Assembly: GCA_022059125.1 (NCBI GenBank)
Contig: JAEUWY010000020.1
Coordinates: 2,604,001 to 2,668,000 of the forward strand
DNA length: 64,000 bases
Direction of reading: 5' to 3'
Source: Corynespora cassiicola
Taxonomy: Eukaryota > Ascomycota > Dothideomycetes > Pleosporales > Corynesporascaceae
Of this stretch, positions 47,941-61,585 are shown piece after piece (within the stretch, counting starts at the first letter, position 1; every line of letters begins with the position of its first letter). Both the position numbers and the translations under genes were made by a program. The notes below the pieces were generated by a model. The model was given only the letters and a program-made list of their open reading frames with translations, ran no database searches and was not told where the DNA came from.

Positions 47941-49744
47941 ATTCTAAAAAAATATTATAATTATTATTTATTTTATAAATAAGTGTTATATACGTATATC
48001 TCGCAGTTAAACTATTAATATTTATATTTATATAGTTTAAATAAAAACAAGTTTACGGCTGTCTTATCTAAATAATAAATTTAATAATAATTTTTTTAAT
48101 AAGCAGTTTATAAATAAATTATATACTTTAAATTTTTTAAATTTAAATAGTATTATAGTTTTTATATATTTTAGTTTTAAAAAGAATTTAAAATTATATT
48201 TAGTTTACTGTTAAAGTTTAGTAAAACTTTTAATTTAATTTTTAAATTTAGTTAATTAACTTATTTTTAAATTTTAAAACTATATTATTATTAGCATTTT
48301 TCTAAATTTTAATTTTTTTTATCTAAATTATAGTTTTTTTTTAACTGTTTATATATTACAAATAATTCTTTCTACTATATAAACGTTTTTATTAAATTTT
48401 TTCTATATTTTTTAAAACTTTAGCTGATTTTTTTATTTATTTGAAATTTTTATTAATTTTAAATTAAGTAAACTTAGATAGTATACTGCTATAACTATTT
48501 TTTTTAAACTTATAACTAGCGTTATTTAAATAGTTTTTATAATTATATATATTATAAAAAACTTTTTTTTTTAAAACTAAGTTTTTTAAACTTAGCTTTT
48601 TTAAAAAATACTTTTAAGCTCTATTTAAGTATTTTTATTTTAATACTAAATATAATTAAAAAAAGTTTTTATTTTTCTGTTTTGCAGTAGTTTGCTATTA
48701 TAAATAAATTCTATTTTATAAAATTTATTTATAATAACTTTTTATTTATTATCTGCATCGAATTCGTTATTTAAAATAGTTTATAATATATTTAGCTGTT
48801 AAATAACTTTATTTTTTAATTAATAGTTTTTTATAATATAATCTGTTTTTCTACACACGTAGTAAGTTATAACTTTATTTTTAAACTTATTATTTTTTTA
48901 TTATTATTTTTTTATTCTGATTTTTAGATATTACTAAAAACTATTAGTTTATTGCTATAGGTGTTATAAGTAAAATATATTATTTTATATTTAACTTGTT
49001 TACTAGTATTAATATTATAGTACTTTTTACTATAGTTTAGTTTAGTATATTATTTATATTTTAGATTTTAGTTTTAGTGTAATTTTATTCGTAATTTATA
49101 CAGTTTTTAATTAATATTAATAAATTTATTTATAAGCTGTTTAAGTGTGTTAAGCTAAACTCTAAAACGTATAAATTCTTTTTTAATATTAAATTTAAGT
49201 TTTTAATAGTATTTTATTATAAATACTTTATTATTTTATTTAGTAAAAATTAATAGTTACTAAAATTTATTAACGTAGTTAGCAGCTGAGATCTGTTACT
49301 TCAAATATTAAATAGTTTATTTAGTAATTATATTTTTATTAAAAATTTTTAAAACTTATTTAATTTTTTTTTTAAATTTATTAAAATTTTCTATTTATTT
49401 ATTAACGTCGTTATTAGCTTCGCCGTTTTTATACTTAATAAAAACCAATTTAATTTATTAAAATATTTTATTTTATATATACGTGGCTGTAAATATAACG
49501 CGTTTTTTTTTTTTAATATTTTTAATTTAAAAGTTAAAAAATAAATTAAGCTGTAAGAACTAGTTTTTAAACTTATTTTATTTTTTATAATAAAAATTAA
49601 ATATTACTATTTCAATAGAATTATTATTTACTATATTAAGTTATATAATTATACTAGTAGTAGTTTTAGTATTAATAGTATTACTAGTTAAAGTTAAAAA
49701 TACGCGTAATTTTAAAATAGTATTTATTTTAAAAATATTTATAA

Positions 49745-50188
49745 TATTAAAGCTGTGCTACAGGCTATAAATAAAACTAAAAAATAAATAACTGCTTAAG
49801 TTAATTTTTAGAAATAAATACTAGTAAAGTTATATAAGTAAAATAATATATAATATACTATATAGATATCTGTATTAGTAATAGAGTATAATAAATTAAT
49901 AGTTAATTTTAAATATTAGATTTGCTAATAAAGTAAATATAAATATAAAATATAATTATATAAACTATATACTTATATAGTAACTACGCTTATTTAAATC
50001 TATTATAAATATTTACTATTAGTACTTATAAGCGCTTACTTTACTAAAATATAAACTCTAAATTATATTTTTTTTTTAGTTATATAATATAGTATAGCAG
50101 TTTCTTTTTAAGCGCGTAATTATATATATAATTAGAGTCGCGCTTTTAATATTATCTACTTAAATTTTTTTAAAGCTGTATTATAACA
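49745..50188 (-). repeat. 5' LTR of G2
   Basis: 444 bp; plus-strand reading begins TATTAAAGCTGTGCTACAGG and ends GCTGTATTATAACA, keeping the terminal CA that the other copy has lost. Confidence 0.8.
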
Positions 50189-51907
50189 GCTATCTATTAA
50201 ACTTAATAAATACTAGATAAAAATATTATTAGATATAGAAGTTTAGTGTAACTATTTTTAACAGCAGACTATAAAATATAGTAAAATAAAAATATATATT
50301 TATAAATAATTTTATTTTTTTTATACAGTAACTAAAAAAAAAATACTAAAAAAAGTATTAATAAATTAAAAAGCTATAACTATTATAGACATTTAAAAAT
50401 ACTAAAATTTTTTTTTTAAATATTATAAAAACAGCTATCTACGACGTTATTTTAAAACTTCTATAATTTAAAAAGTATAACTTATATATTAACTAGACGA
50501 GAAAAAAGCTTTTATTTATAAAATATAATTATACTATTATATTAAAATCTACGTATTAGCAGTATTTAATAGTAAATAAAATTATACTAAATAATGTAAA
50601 TAGTAAAAAATTAACTAAAATACTTTTAAAAAAAAAAGTTAATTTTATTAAATCTAATAAAAAGCTACTAAATAAAAAAAAAAGTTTTAGAAATAATTTA
50701 CGTAACTTTTAAAATTTTTAAAAAATAAAGTGAATAAAAACTATTTTTTTTTAAAAAAAGTAAATAATAAAATATTATTGAAGTATTAGGTCTAAAACTA
50801 TAAAATAGCCTTTAAAAAAAAATTTTTAATTTTTAAATTTATTTATAGTTTATTTAAAAAAAGCTTATAGTATTATAAATATATTTTAATAAAAATTTTA
50901 AAAAAAAATTTATACGCGAATTAATATTAGAGGCAGAATATTTAATTATTTTTATTTTTTTAAAAAAAAGATTTCTACAGTTATATATAGATTTTAAAAA
51001 ATTTAATAATATTATAATTAAAAATAAATATTTACTACTAAATATTTAAAAGCTTAAAAATAAGCTATTTAAAATATAAATATTTATAATTTTAGATTTT
51101 TAAAGCGCGTATAATCTAATATATTTAAAAAAAAATAAAAAATAAAAAATAGTATTTTAAACGCAGTATAAATACTATAAATATTTTATAATAGTATTTA
51201 GTTTTACTAACGCATCTATAATATATTAAATACTTATTAATAATATATTAAAAGTATATTTAAATATATTTATTATTATATATTTTAATAATATTTTAGT
51301 TTTTTTTAAAAACTTTAAAAAATATATCTAGTATATATAAATAGTACTAGAATATTTAGAAAAAGCAGAACTATAACTTAAACTAAAAAAATATAAATTT
51401 TATAAAAAAAAAGTTAAATTTTTAGAATATATTATAAAAAAAATATAGAATTAAAATTAGTTTAAAAAAAATAAAGTAGTTAAAAACTAGTTTACGCTAA
51501 ATACTATTAAAAATATATAATTTTTTTTAAAAATTCTGTAACTTTAATAAACAGTTTATTAACTACTATTTAGAAAAAACTTTACTACTTACAAAATTAA
51601 TAAAAAAAAATAAACTATTTAAGTAAAATATAAACTAATAATAAGTTTTTTAAAAACTTAAAAAAGTAAATATATTATTACTAGTTTTTAAATTTTTTAT
51701 TAGTAAAAAATCTTTACGTATAGAAACAGACGTATTAAACTTAGTAATAAAAATATATATTAATTAAAAAAAAAAACTAAATAGTATTTAATTATTTATT
51801 ATTTAAAAAAATTTAGTAAAGTTAAAAAAAATTATAATATTTATAATAAAAAATTATTTACTATTATAAACTTTTTTAAATACTAAAAAATTTATATAAA
51901 AAGTTAT

Positions 51908-52380
51908 TATTACGAATTTAAGAAAGTGGGCGGCGCAGGCGACGCTTTTAAAAGATAGCTAATAATAAGTACTAATAGTAAGTGCTTATTACTCTGCTAA
52001 ACTAAAATAAGTTACGTGACAGTTTTATAGAAATATTAATACTAAGAAAGTTTGGTATAAGATTTATAGAGCTCGTGATTTAGCGTTTTATAAGTCTCAC
52101 AGTTTTATAAGAATAGTTCTATAGAACTATAGAATTTTATAGAATTTAATATATATATAGTTTATATAATTATACTTTATAATTATATTTATTTTGTTAG
52201 CAAATCTATTATTTAGAATTAACTATTAACTTATTATGCTTTATTACTAATACAGAAATCTATACAGTATATCGCATCTTATTTTACTTACGTAACTCTA
52301 CTAGTACTTATTTCTAAAAATTAACTTAAGTAGCTATTTACTTTCTAGCCTCGCTTATAGCCTGTAGCATAGTTTTAATA
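51908..52380 (+). repeat. 5' LTR of G3 (473 bp type)
   Basis: Begins TATTACGAATTTAAGAAAGT (TGTTATAAATCTGAGAAAGT in the 3' copy) and ends AGCATAGTTTTAATA. The first 240 bp, with GTGGGCGGCGC and TTCTATAGAACTATAGAA, are unrelated to the 444-bp LTR; the rest matches it. Confidence 0.85.
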
Positions 52381-53262
52381 TTATAAATACTTTTTAAAAT
52401 AAGTACTACTTTAGAATTACGCGTACTTTTAACTCTAACTAGTAGCACTATTAGTACTAAAGCTACTACTAGTATAATTATATAATCTAATACAGCAGAT
52501 AATAATTTTATTAAAGTAGTAATATCTAACTTTTACTATAGAGAGCGAAGTAAGCTTAAAAACTGGCTCTTACAGCTTAACTTATTTTTTAACTTTTAAA
52601 GCAGAAATATTAAAAAAAAGAAACGCGTTATGTTCGCAGCTATATACATAAAAAATAAAGTACTTTAATAAATTAAATTAGTTTTTATTAAGTATAAGAA
52701 CGGCGAAGCCAACAACAACGTTAATAAATAAATAAAAAACTTTAACAAATTTAAAAAAAAAATTAAATAAATTTTTAGAGTTTTTAACAAGAATACAATT
52801 ACTAGATAAGCTATCTAATATTTTAAATAACAGGCTTTAGCTACTAACTACGCTAATAAATTTTAGCAACTATTAATTTTTACTAAATAAAATAATAAAG
52901 TATTTATAATAATATACTGTTAAAAACTTAAATCTAACGTTAAAGAAAAATTTATATGTTCTAGAGCTTAGCTCGACACGCTTAAATAACTTATAAATAA
53001 GTTTATTAATATTAATTAGAAACTGTATAAACTGCGAATAGAATTACACTAAAACTAGAACTTATAATATAAATAACGTACTAAACTAAGCTATAGCAAA
53101 AAGTACTATAACGCTAATACTAGTAAATAAGTTAAATATAAGATAACGTATTTTACTCGCGACACCTATAGTAACAAACTAATAGTTTTTAGTAATATTT
53201 AAAAATCGGGATAAAAAAATAATAAAAAGAGAAATAATAAGTTTAAAAGTAAAGCTATAACT

Positions 53263-53304
53263 TGCTACGCGTGTAGAAAAACAGGCTATATTATAAAAAA
53301 CTGT
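53263..53304 (+). other. Decayed CCHC zinc knuckle of G3 gag
   Basis: Spacing Cys-x2-Cys-x4-(His)-x4-Cys is intact, but the third ligand codon is TAT, one C-to-T change from CAT. This marks the gag nucleocapsid region. Confidence 0.8.
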
Positions 53305-55089
53305 TAATTAAAGAATAAAGTTGTTTAACAGCTAAATATATTGCAAACTACTTTAAATAACGAATCTAATATAAATAATAAATAGAAAGTTGTTGTAAAC
53401 AGATTTTAAAAAATAGAATTTATCTGCAACAGCAAACTACTGTAAAATAGAAAAATAAAAAAATTTTTTAACTGCGTTTAGTATTAAAACGAAGATACTT
53501 AGACAGAATTTAAAAGTATTTTTAAAAAAGTTAAATTTAAAAAACCTAGCTTTAAGAAAGAAGAAGTCTTTCGCGACGTATATAATTATAAAAAATATTT
53601 AAGTAACTACAGCTGTAAGTACGAATTAGAAAAATTTACTAAATTTTAAGTTAATAAAAACTTTAAATAGAAACAAAAATTAGCTGAGATTTGTAAGAAA
53701 AACAGAAGAGATTTAATAAAAACGCCTGTATAGTAAAAAGAATTACCTATAACGTGTAAACAGTTAGAAAAAAACTACAACTTAGATAAAAAAAATTAAA
53801 ATTTAGAAGAACGCCGATAACGACGCAGCTTTAAAATATAGAAATAAATTAATTAACTAGATTTAAAAATTAGACTAAAAGTTCTATCAGACTCTAACAG
53901 CGAACTAAATACAGTTTTAAGCTTTTTACAAAGCTAAAACACGTAAAAACTGTAATACTACTTAGATTTAAAGAATTTAAAATATATAAGCTATTTATAG
54001 ATGTTCTGCAGAGAAGACTAATACTAGATTTATTACTTAGATAAAATAGTAGTAGAATAGTTTTTAAAAAAATTATATAAATATACGTAATAGTAGTTTA
54101 ACTGCGAAATATATATATATAATACTTACTTATAGAATAAATAATAAACGTAATACTTTTCTGGAATAAACAAAAACAAAGAACTTATAATAAATATACT
54201 AGTTAATAAAAAATATATATAAGATTTTTAGTAAATCTGTTTATATAAAAATTACGAACGTTACTAGAATAAAAAACGCTTATATAAATTTAGTAATAAG
54301 TTTTTTTTAGAACAGTATCTAGCGCTTAGAATTAACTTAAAGTATTATACGCTACTAACTTAGAGAACTTAATTAAGCTACTTATTAAGCTTAATAGATA
54401 CTAGATAAAAATATTATTAAATATAGAGGTTTAGTGTAACTACTTTTTACAGTAGACTGTAAAGCGTAGTAAAGTAAAAACGTATACTTATAAGTAATTC
54501 TATTTTTTTTACACGGCAACCGGAAAGAAAATACTAAAAAAAGTATTAATAAATTAAAAAGCTACAACTATTATAAATATCTAGAAATACTAAAAAAAGA
54601 TTTTTTTTAATATTATAGGTACGGCTATCTACAACATTATTTTAGAACTTCTATAGTTTAGAAAGTATAACTTATATATTAATTAGGTAAAAAAGAAGTT
54701 TTTATTTATAGAATGTAATTACGCTATTATATTAGTATCTACGTATTAGTAGCGTTTAATAGTAGATAAAATTACGCTAAATAATATAGGCAGTAAGAAA
54801 TTAACTAAAACGCTTTTAAAAAAAAAAATTAATTTTACTAAATCTAATAAAAAGCTACTAAATAAAAAAGTAAAAGTTTTAAAAATAACTTACGCAACTT
54901 CTGTAACTTCTAAAAAATATAGTAAATAGAAACTACTTTTTTAAAAAAAAGTAGATAATAGAATATTATTTAAGCATTAGCTTTAGAACTGCGAAATAGC
55001 TTTTTAAAAAAAAAAGTATCCGACTTTTAAGCCTATTTACAGTTTATTAGAAAAAAAACTTATAGCGTTATAAATATATTTTAATAAAA

Positions 55090-55560
55090 ACTTTAAAAAA
55101 GAATTTATACGCGAATTAACGTCAGAGGCGGGATATCTAATTATTTTTATTTCTAAAAAAAATAGATTTTTACAGTTATATATAGATTTTAAAAAACTTA
55201 ATAATATTATAATTAAAAACAGATATCTACTACTGAATATTTAAGAGTTTAGAGATAAACTATTTAAAGTATAGATATTTATAGTTTTAGATCTCTAAAG
55301 CGCGTATAATTTAATATATATAAAAAAAAGTAAAGAATAGAAGACAGCATTCTAGACGCAGTATAAATACTATAAATATTTTATAATACTATTTAGTTTT
55401 ACTAACACACCTATAACTTATTAGATACTTATTAATAACGTGTTAAAAGCACACCTAGATATATTTGTTATTATATATTTAGATAATATCTTAGTTTTTT
55501 CTAAGAATTTTAAAGAATATATTTAGTATATATAAACAGTACTAGAATATTTAGAAAAAG
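55090..55560 (+). pseudogene. Reverse transcriptase remnant of G3
   Basis: In one frame, with stops, the block order of Ty3/Gypsy RT can be read: an FKKLNNIIIKNRY segment, a SAYNLI segment, and the catalytic YLDN followed by ILVFS. The second catalytic Asp is replaced by Asn. No functional enzyme can be made. Confidence 0.8.
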
Positions 55561-56379
55561 CAGAACTACGACTTAAACTAGAGAAATATAAATTCTATAA
55601 AAAAAAAGTTAAATTTTTAAAATATATTATAGAAAAATACAGAGTTAAAATTAGTTTAAAGAAAATTAAAGTAGTTAAAAACTAGCCTACGCTAAAGAAC
55701 GTTAAGAATATATAATTTTTTTTAGAATTCTGTAACTTTAACAGGCAGTTTATTAATTATTACTTAGAAAAAGTATTACTACTTATAAAATTAATAAAAA
55801 AAAATATACTATTTAAGTAGGATACAGACTAATAATAAGCTTTTAAAACACTTAAAAAAATAAGTATATTACTACTAGTTTTTATATTTTTTACTAGTAG
55901 AAAATTTTTACGTATAGAAACAGACGCATCAGATCTAGTAATAAAAGTATATATTAACTAAAAAAAAAAAAGTAAATAGTACTTAATTACTTACTACTTA
56001 AAAAAGTTTAGCGGAGCTAAAAAAAATTATAATATTTATAATAAAGAATTACTTACTATTATAAATTTTTTTAAATATTAGCGGATTTACGCAGAAAGCT
56101 GTTCAGAACTTATAGTATATTTGAACTATAAGAATCTAATAATATTTATAATAACTAAACTATTAGACTAATAATATACTAGATAGAGCGAAAAACTAAA
56201 ATAATATAAATTTAAGATTATTTATATACTAGGTAAAGAAAACGGAAGAGCTGACGCTTTAAACTAAAAAATAAATATTATAGAAACTAAATTAACGAAT
56301 AAAGCTGTTATTTTTAAGTAAGTACTAAACAGCACTTCAGAACCAGCACGCAGTATTAATTTTATTATAATAGTATATT

Positions 56380-57050
56380 AATAAGTACTAAAAAAACTTT
56401 ACTAAACTATTATTTAGCAGTATTATAAAGATCTGTTGCACAGATATCTAAATATTAAATAAATAATTAAACTGATATAATAAACGTACGATATTTTTAG
56501 ATTAAAAAACAAAATAGCGAAGTTTATTAAAAAATACATAATATATTAAAAGAATAAGTATAGTATATATGTTTAGTACAGAGAGCTATAAGCTGTAGAG
56601 ATACTAGATAAACTCTAAACAGATATTGCTATAGACTTTATTACTAAACTATTTATGTTTTAGAATCTAGTTTTTAAAGTATTTTATAATATTATTTTAG
56701 TAGTTGTGGACAGATTTACAAAATACGCAGAGATAATTCTATTTAAAAATAACTATACTATACTAGAACTAGCACAGATTATTTTAGATCGCGTAGTTAG
56801 GTATTACAGATTATTTTAATTAATTATCAGCGACAGAGACAAATTTTTTACGTTAAACTACTAAATAATACTAATATTAGTTATTAGAATTAAAAAAAAA
56901 TTATTAACAGTATATTATCTACAGACAGATAGTTAAACAGAGAGAATAAACTAGACTATAAAGATATACTTACGGATGTATAGCAACTAAAAACAGAATA
57001 ATTAGATATTACTACTACTTATAGTATAACTCGTATTTAATAACAGAGAA
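56380..57050 (+). pseudogene. Integrase remnant of G3
   Basis: Readable segments include VVVDRFTKYAE, an IISDRDKFF block and YLQTDSQTERIN, which match the core of Gypsy integrases with the D-D-E order. The frame is interrupted by stops. Confidence 0.8.
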
Positions 57051-57519
57051 TTAGTAATAATAAAGTAATTTTTTTATTACGCATTACACAGAATATATCT
57101 AAATTTTCTATTACTAAAAATTAAAAAAAAACGAATTAAGCTAGTTGCAAGTTAAGTAATAAATAAATTAGAAAAATTATAAAAATTTTATAAATAATTA
57201 CAGAAGAATATCAAGACAGTATAACGTAAGACTATTTCTTATGTTAACTAGAAATAAAAAATAGTATTTTAGCTAAAAAGAGAGGATAAAGTGTATCTTT
57301 TTATAAAAAATTTTTAAATAATATAACTAAGTAAGAAATTAGATTACGTTAAAGTTAGACTATTTTTAATTCTAGAACGAAAAAAACTAGTTAACTATAA
57401 ACTTTAACTTTCTACTAATACTAAAATATATTTAGTGTTCTATATGTTACTACTAGAATCTGCCGACGCCGAAACACTAGTCTAAAAATACTTTTATTAT
57501 AAAATAGAAAAAAAAATTA

Positions 57520-57690
57520 AATTTAAAGTTAAAGTACTGTTAGATTACTGTAAAATCAGGCGAAAAAAATTCTAAAATAAACAGTTTATTTAGAAATTCC
57601 TAGTTAAGTAGAAAAAATACTTTAATTTAGAAAACACTTAGAAACTAAAAAAAAATTTATAAAATTGTCAGCAACTGCTAAAAAAATATT
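57520..57690 (+). pseudogene. Chromodomain-like remnant at the end of G3 pol
   Basis: Segments LLDYCKIRRKK, FLVKQKKYFNLENT (with one stop read through for comparison) and NCQQLLKKY follow the pattern of a retrotransposon chromodomain. Such domains steer integration toward heterochromatin in chromoviruses, which fits its place inside silent AT-rich DNA. Confidence 0.6.
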
Positions 57691-58370
57691 AAAAAAAATA
57701 TATTATTTACTACTACACGGGGTTAGAACGAGAGGACTTACTTATAAAAAAAAGCTTATTTTTTAGAAATAATTAGGGACCTAATAATACAGAACAACTA
57801 TTAAAAAACTTAAAAAATTAGAAAATAGACTAGTTTACGGCTGCAGCGCTAGTAAAAGCCTCGGAATTTATTAAAACTATTTTTTAGTTTAGCGTTTCTA
57901 GCGCCTCTAGCTGCTTTAGTTTTTTTATAGTTTTTAAGTCCGCGTTAAACAACTTTTACTTTTTTTTTTTTAGAAATTTTTTCTATTTCTGTAAACGTTT
58001 TAGCTTAAAATATATATTACGTATCCGCGCTAAAGCAGCTTTAGCTAAATATTTTTTTTTTTTTAGAATAGCTTTAGTTACTTTTTTTTTCTTTTCTAGC
58101 TTATTTATTTCGGAGTTGATTTTAAAAAAGTTAGAGAGTAGAATATTAACTAGTATATACGACTGACAGCCCGTATACTCACAATTTCTATATTTTTTAC
58201 TTAGTAATAATAGTTTATAAGTTAAATTGTTTTTTACGTAACGTTTGTAAGTAACTATTATAATAATACTCTAAGCGTTAATATAATTTTTATAAGTATA
58301 ATAATAAGCAGTACTACGCGACGACATTAGATTAGCTTATAAAAATATTAAATTAGAAAAGAGAAAGTAG

Positions 58371-58843
58371 TGTTATAAATCTGAGAAAGTAGGCAGCGTA
58401 GATAACGCTTTTAAAAAATAGCTAATAATAAGTACTAATAGTAAGTGCTTATTATTCTACTAAGCTAAAACAAGTTACGTAACAGTTTTATAGAAATATT
58501 AATACTAAAAAAGCTTGGTATAGAATTTATAGAACTTATAATTTAGCGTTTTATAAGTTTTACAGTTTTATAAAAATAGTTCTATAGAACTATAGAATTT
58601 TATAGAATTTAATATATATATAGTTTGTATAATTATATTTTATAATTATATTTATTTTGTTAGCAAATTTATTGTTTAGAATTAACTATTAACTTATTAT
58701 GCTCTATTACTAATATAGAGACCTGTATAGTATATCGCATCTCGTTTTACTTACGTAACTCTACTAGTATTTATTTCTAAAAATTAATCTAAGCAGCTAC
58801 TTGCTTTCTAGCTTTGCTTATAGCCTGTAGTACAGCTTTAATA
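58371..58843 (+). repeat. 3' LTR of G3
   Basis: 473 bp matching 51908-52380, with differences mainly of the C/T and G/A kind. Confidence 0.85.
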
Positions 58844-61140
58844 GTTATTTAAAACTTACAGTATACTTAAATTATAAAAATTTAATAATATTTATAATAA
58901 CTAAACTATTAGATTAATAATATACTAAATAGAGTAAAAAACTAAAATAATATAAATTTAAAATTATTTATATACTAAGTAAAAAAAATAAAAAAAGTAG
59001 ATATTTTAAGCTTAAAAACAGATATTTTAAAAACTAAATTAATAAATAAAACTACTATTTTTAAGTAAATACTAAATAATATTTTAAAACTAGCACGCAG
59101 CATTAATTTTATCATAATAGTATATTAATAAATACTAAAAAAACTTTATTAAACTATTATTTAGTAGTATTATAAAAATTTATTATATAAATATTAAAAT
59201 ATTAAATAAATAATTAAACTAATATAACAGATATATAATATTTTTAAATTAAAAAATAAAGTAGTAAAGTTTATTAAAAAAATATACAGCATACTAAAAA
59301 AATAAATATAGTATATACGCTTAGTATAAAAAATTATAAATTATAAAAATACTAAATAAACTTTAAACAGATATTACTATAAATTTTATTACTAAACTAC
59401 TAACGTTTTATAACTTAGTTTCTAAAGTATTTTATAATATTAATTTAATAGTTATAAACAGATTTATAAAATATGCAAAAATAATTCTATTTAAAAATAA
59501 TTATACTATACTAGAATTAGTACAGATTATTTAAAATTATATAATTAAATATTATAGATTATTTTAATTAATTATCAGCGATAGAAATAAACTTTTTATA
59601 TTAAACTATTAAATAATACTAATATTAGCTATTAAAATTAAAAAATAAATTATTAATAGTATACTATTTATAAACAGACAGTTAAACAGAAAAAATAAAC
59701 TAAATTATAAAAATATATTTATAAATATATAGTAACTAAAAATAAAATAATTAGATATTACTACTATTTATAGTATAACTTATATTTAATAATAAAAAAT
59801 TAGTAATAATAAAATAATTTTTTTATTACGTATTATACAGAATATATTTAAATTTTCTATTACTAAAAATTAAAAAAAATTAAATTTAACTAGTTATAAG
59901 TTAAGTAATAAATAAATTAAAAAAATTATAAAAACTTTATAAATAATTATAAAAAAATATTAAAACAGTATAACGTAAAACTATTTCTTATATTAACTAA
60001 AAATAAAAAATAGCATTTTAGCTAAAGAAAAAAAATAAAATATATCTTTTTATAAAAATTTTTTAAATAATATAACTAAATAAAAAATTAGTTTATATTA
60101 AAGTTAGACTATTTTTAATTTTAGAATAAAAAAAACTAGTTAACTATAAACTTTAACTTTCTACTAATACTAAAATATATTTAGTATTTTATATATTATT
60201 ACTAAAATCTGCTAACGCTAAAATACTAGTCTAAAAATATTTTTATTATAAAATTAAAAAAAAAGTTAAATTTAAAATTAAAGCACTGCTAGACTACTAG
60301 GAAATTAAATAAAAAAAATTCTAAAATAAATAATTTATTTAGAAATCTTTAGTTAAATAAAAAGAATACTTTAATTTAGAAAATACTTAGAAACTAAAAA
60401 AACTTTTATAAAATTATTAGTAACTGCTAAAAAAATATTAAAAAGAATATATTATCTATTACTACACAGAATTAGAATAAAAAAACTTATTTATAAGAAA
60501 AAAGTTTATTTTTAAAAAGTAATTAAAAATTTAATACTAAAAGTTTTTTACTAGTAGAAGTAATAATATAATTAATAAAATTTATTATAAACTATATTAT
60601 AAGTAAATATTTAACTAGAGTATTAGCAGCAGAGCAATTTATAAATTAAATAATATCTAACTTACTATTTTTTTTATTTTTAATATTAAATAAAGCGCTT
60701 TTTTCTTCGCACGCTCTTTAGCCTATTTTAATATTTTTTTATTTTATATTAATTAAAATATTATTTACGCTAATAACTTTTTATTTTTATTTATTTATTT
60801 TTTATGCTTATTATAAGTATAGTTAAGTAATTTCTATAATAAGCTTACGCAGAAGCAACTAAGTTTAGTATATTTAGTATATTTTGAATAAAAATTAGAT
60901 ATAATAAAGTAATTTTAACTAGAAGTAAAATATTTATTATAAAAAATAAAAATATTTACGTAACAAATTTTAGATATAAAATAAATATAATATACTTAAA
61001 AGTTAAAAAATATAATATACTTAAAAGTTAAAAAATATAATATACTAGTTATATTTATAAAATGTAAAGTAACGGTGTTTATAAGCAAAACTACTAATTA
61101 GTTATATAATTTAAAAATAAAAGCTAAAAAAAAAAAATAG

Positions 61141-61585
61141 TATTATAATTTAGTTTTAAAAAAAATTTAGGTAGATAATATTAAAAGCGCGGCTCTAATT
61201 ATATATATAATTATATATTTAAAAAAAAACTGCTGTACTATATTATATAACTAAAAAAAATATATAATTTAGAGTTTATATTTTAATAGAGTAAGCGCTT
61301 ATAAGTACTAATAATAAGTATTTATAATAAATATAGATAAGCGCGGCTACTACATATATATATAGTTTATATAATTATATTTAATAATTATATTCACTTT
61401 ATTAGTAAATCTATTATTTAGAATTAACTATTAATTTATTATGCTCTATCGCTAACACAGAAATCTGTATAATATATTATATATTATTTTACTTATATAA
61501 TTCTACTAGTATTTATTTTTAAAAATTAATCTAAGCAGCTACTTACTTTCTAGTTTTATTTATAGCTTATAGCACAGTTTTAACA
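61141..61585 (+). repeat. 3' LTR of G1
   Basis: 445 bp, begins TATTATAATTTAGTTTTAAA and ends AGCACAGTTTTAACA, keeping the terminal CA. Confidence 0.8.

Larger units (their letters stand above)
43012..50188 (-). mobile_element. Nested minus-strand Ty3/Gypsy retrotransposon G2, 7177 bp, heavily RIP-decayed
   Basis: LTRs at 43012-43455 and 49745-50188 are both 444 bp and of the same type as those of G1. In element orientation the 5' LTR is the right-hand one, with gag starting just left of 49745. Target duplication GTTAC (43007-43011) and GCTAT (50189-50193) derives from GCTAC, the sequence still present at the equivalent site in G3 (about 54375). It was inserted into G1 between gag and pol. 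A 355-bp exact tandem duplication lies inside (47231-47940). Confidence 0.85.
51908..58843 (+). mobile_element. Nested Ty3/Gypsy chromovirus G3, 6936 bp, youngest and least decayed copy
   Basis: LTRs 51908-52380 and 58371-58843 are both 473 bp, flanked by an intact duplication GTTAT (51903-51907, 58844-58848). Coding remnants can be read in order through scattered stops. A CCHC zinc knuckle at 53263-53304 reads CYACRKTGYIIKNC, with the His position now Tyr. Reverse transcriptase spans about 55090-55560, with YLDN (from YLDD) at 55476-55487. RNase H follows to about 56260 with a DAL motif, integrase runs about 56400-57050, and a chromodomain-like segment lies at about 57520-57680. The order PR-RT-RH-IN-chromodomain is that of chromoviruses. 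It sits inside the pol gene of G1. Lower A+T than G1 and G2 shows less RIP or a later insertion. Confidence 0.9.
40577..61585 (+). mobile_element. Outer Ty3/Gypsy retrotransposon G1 (RIP-decayed), split by two later Gypsy insertions
   Basis: 5' LTR 40577-41020 (444 bp) and 3' LTR 61141-61585 (445 bp) match. Flanking 5-mers ATATA (40572-40576) and GTATA (61586-61590) are a target duplication with one G-to-A change. Its own parts are 40577-43011, about 50194-51907 and about 58849-61585, totalling about 6.9 kb, a normal Gypsy length. The gag start after the 5' LTR matches that of G3, and the tail at 58849 onward continues the RNase H and integrase region. No reading frame survives. Confidence 0.85.

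Noticed and set aside
40577..61585. CRISPR-like or satellite array suggested by recurring ATATAGTTTATATAAT blocks
   Set aside because: The blocks are kilobases apart and each is the middle of an LTR.
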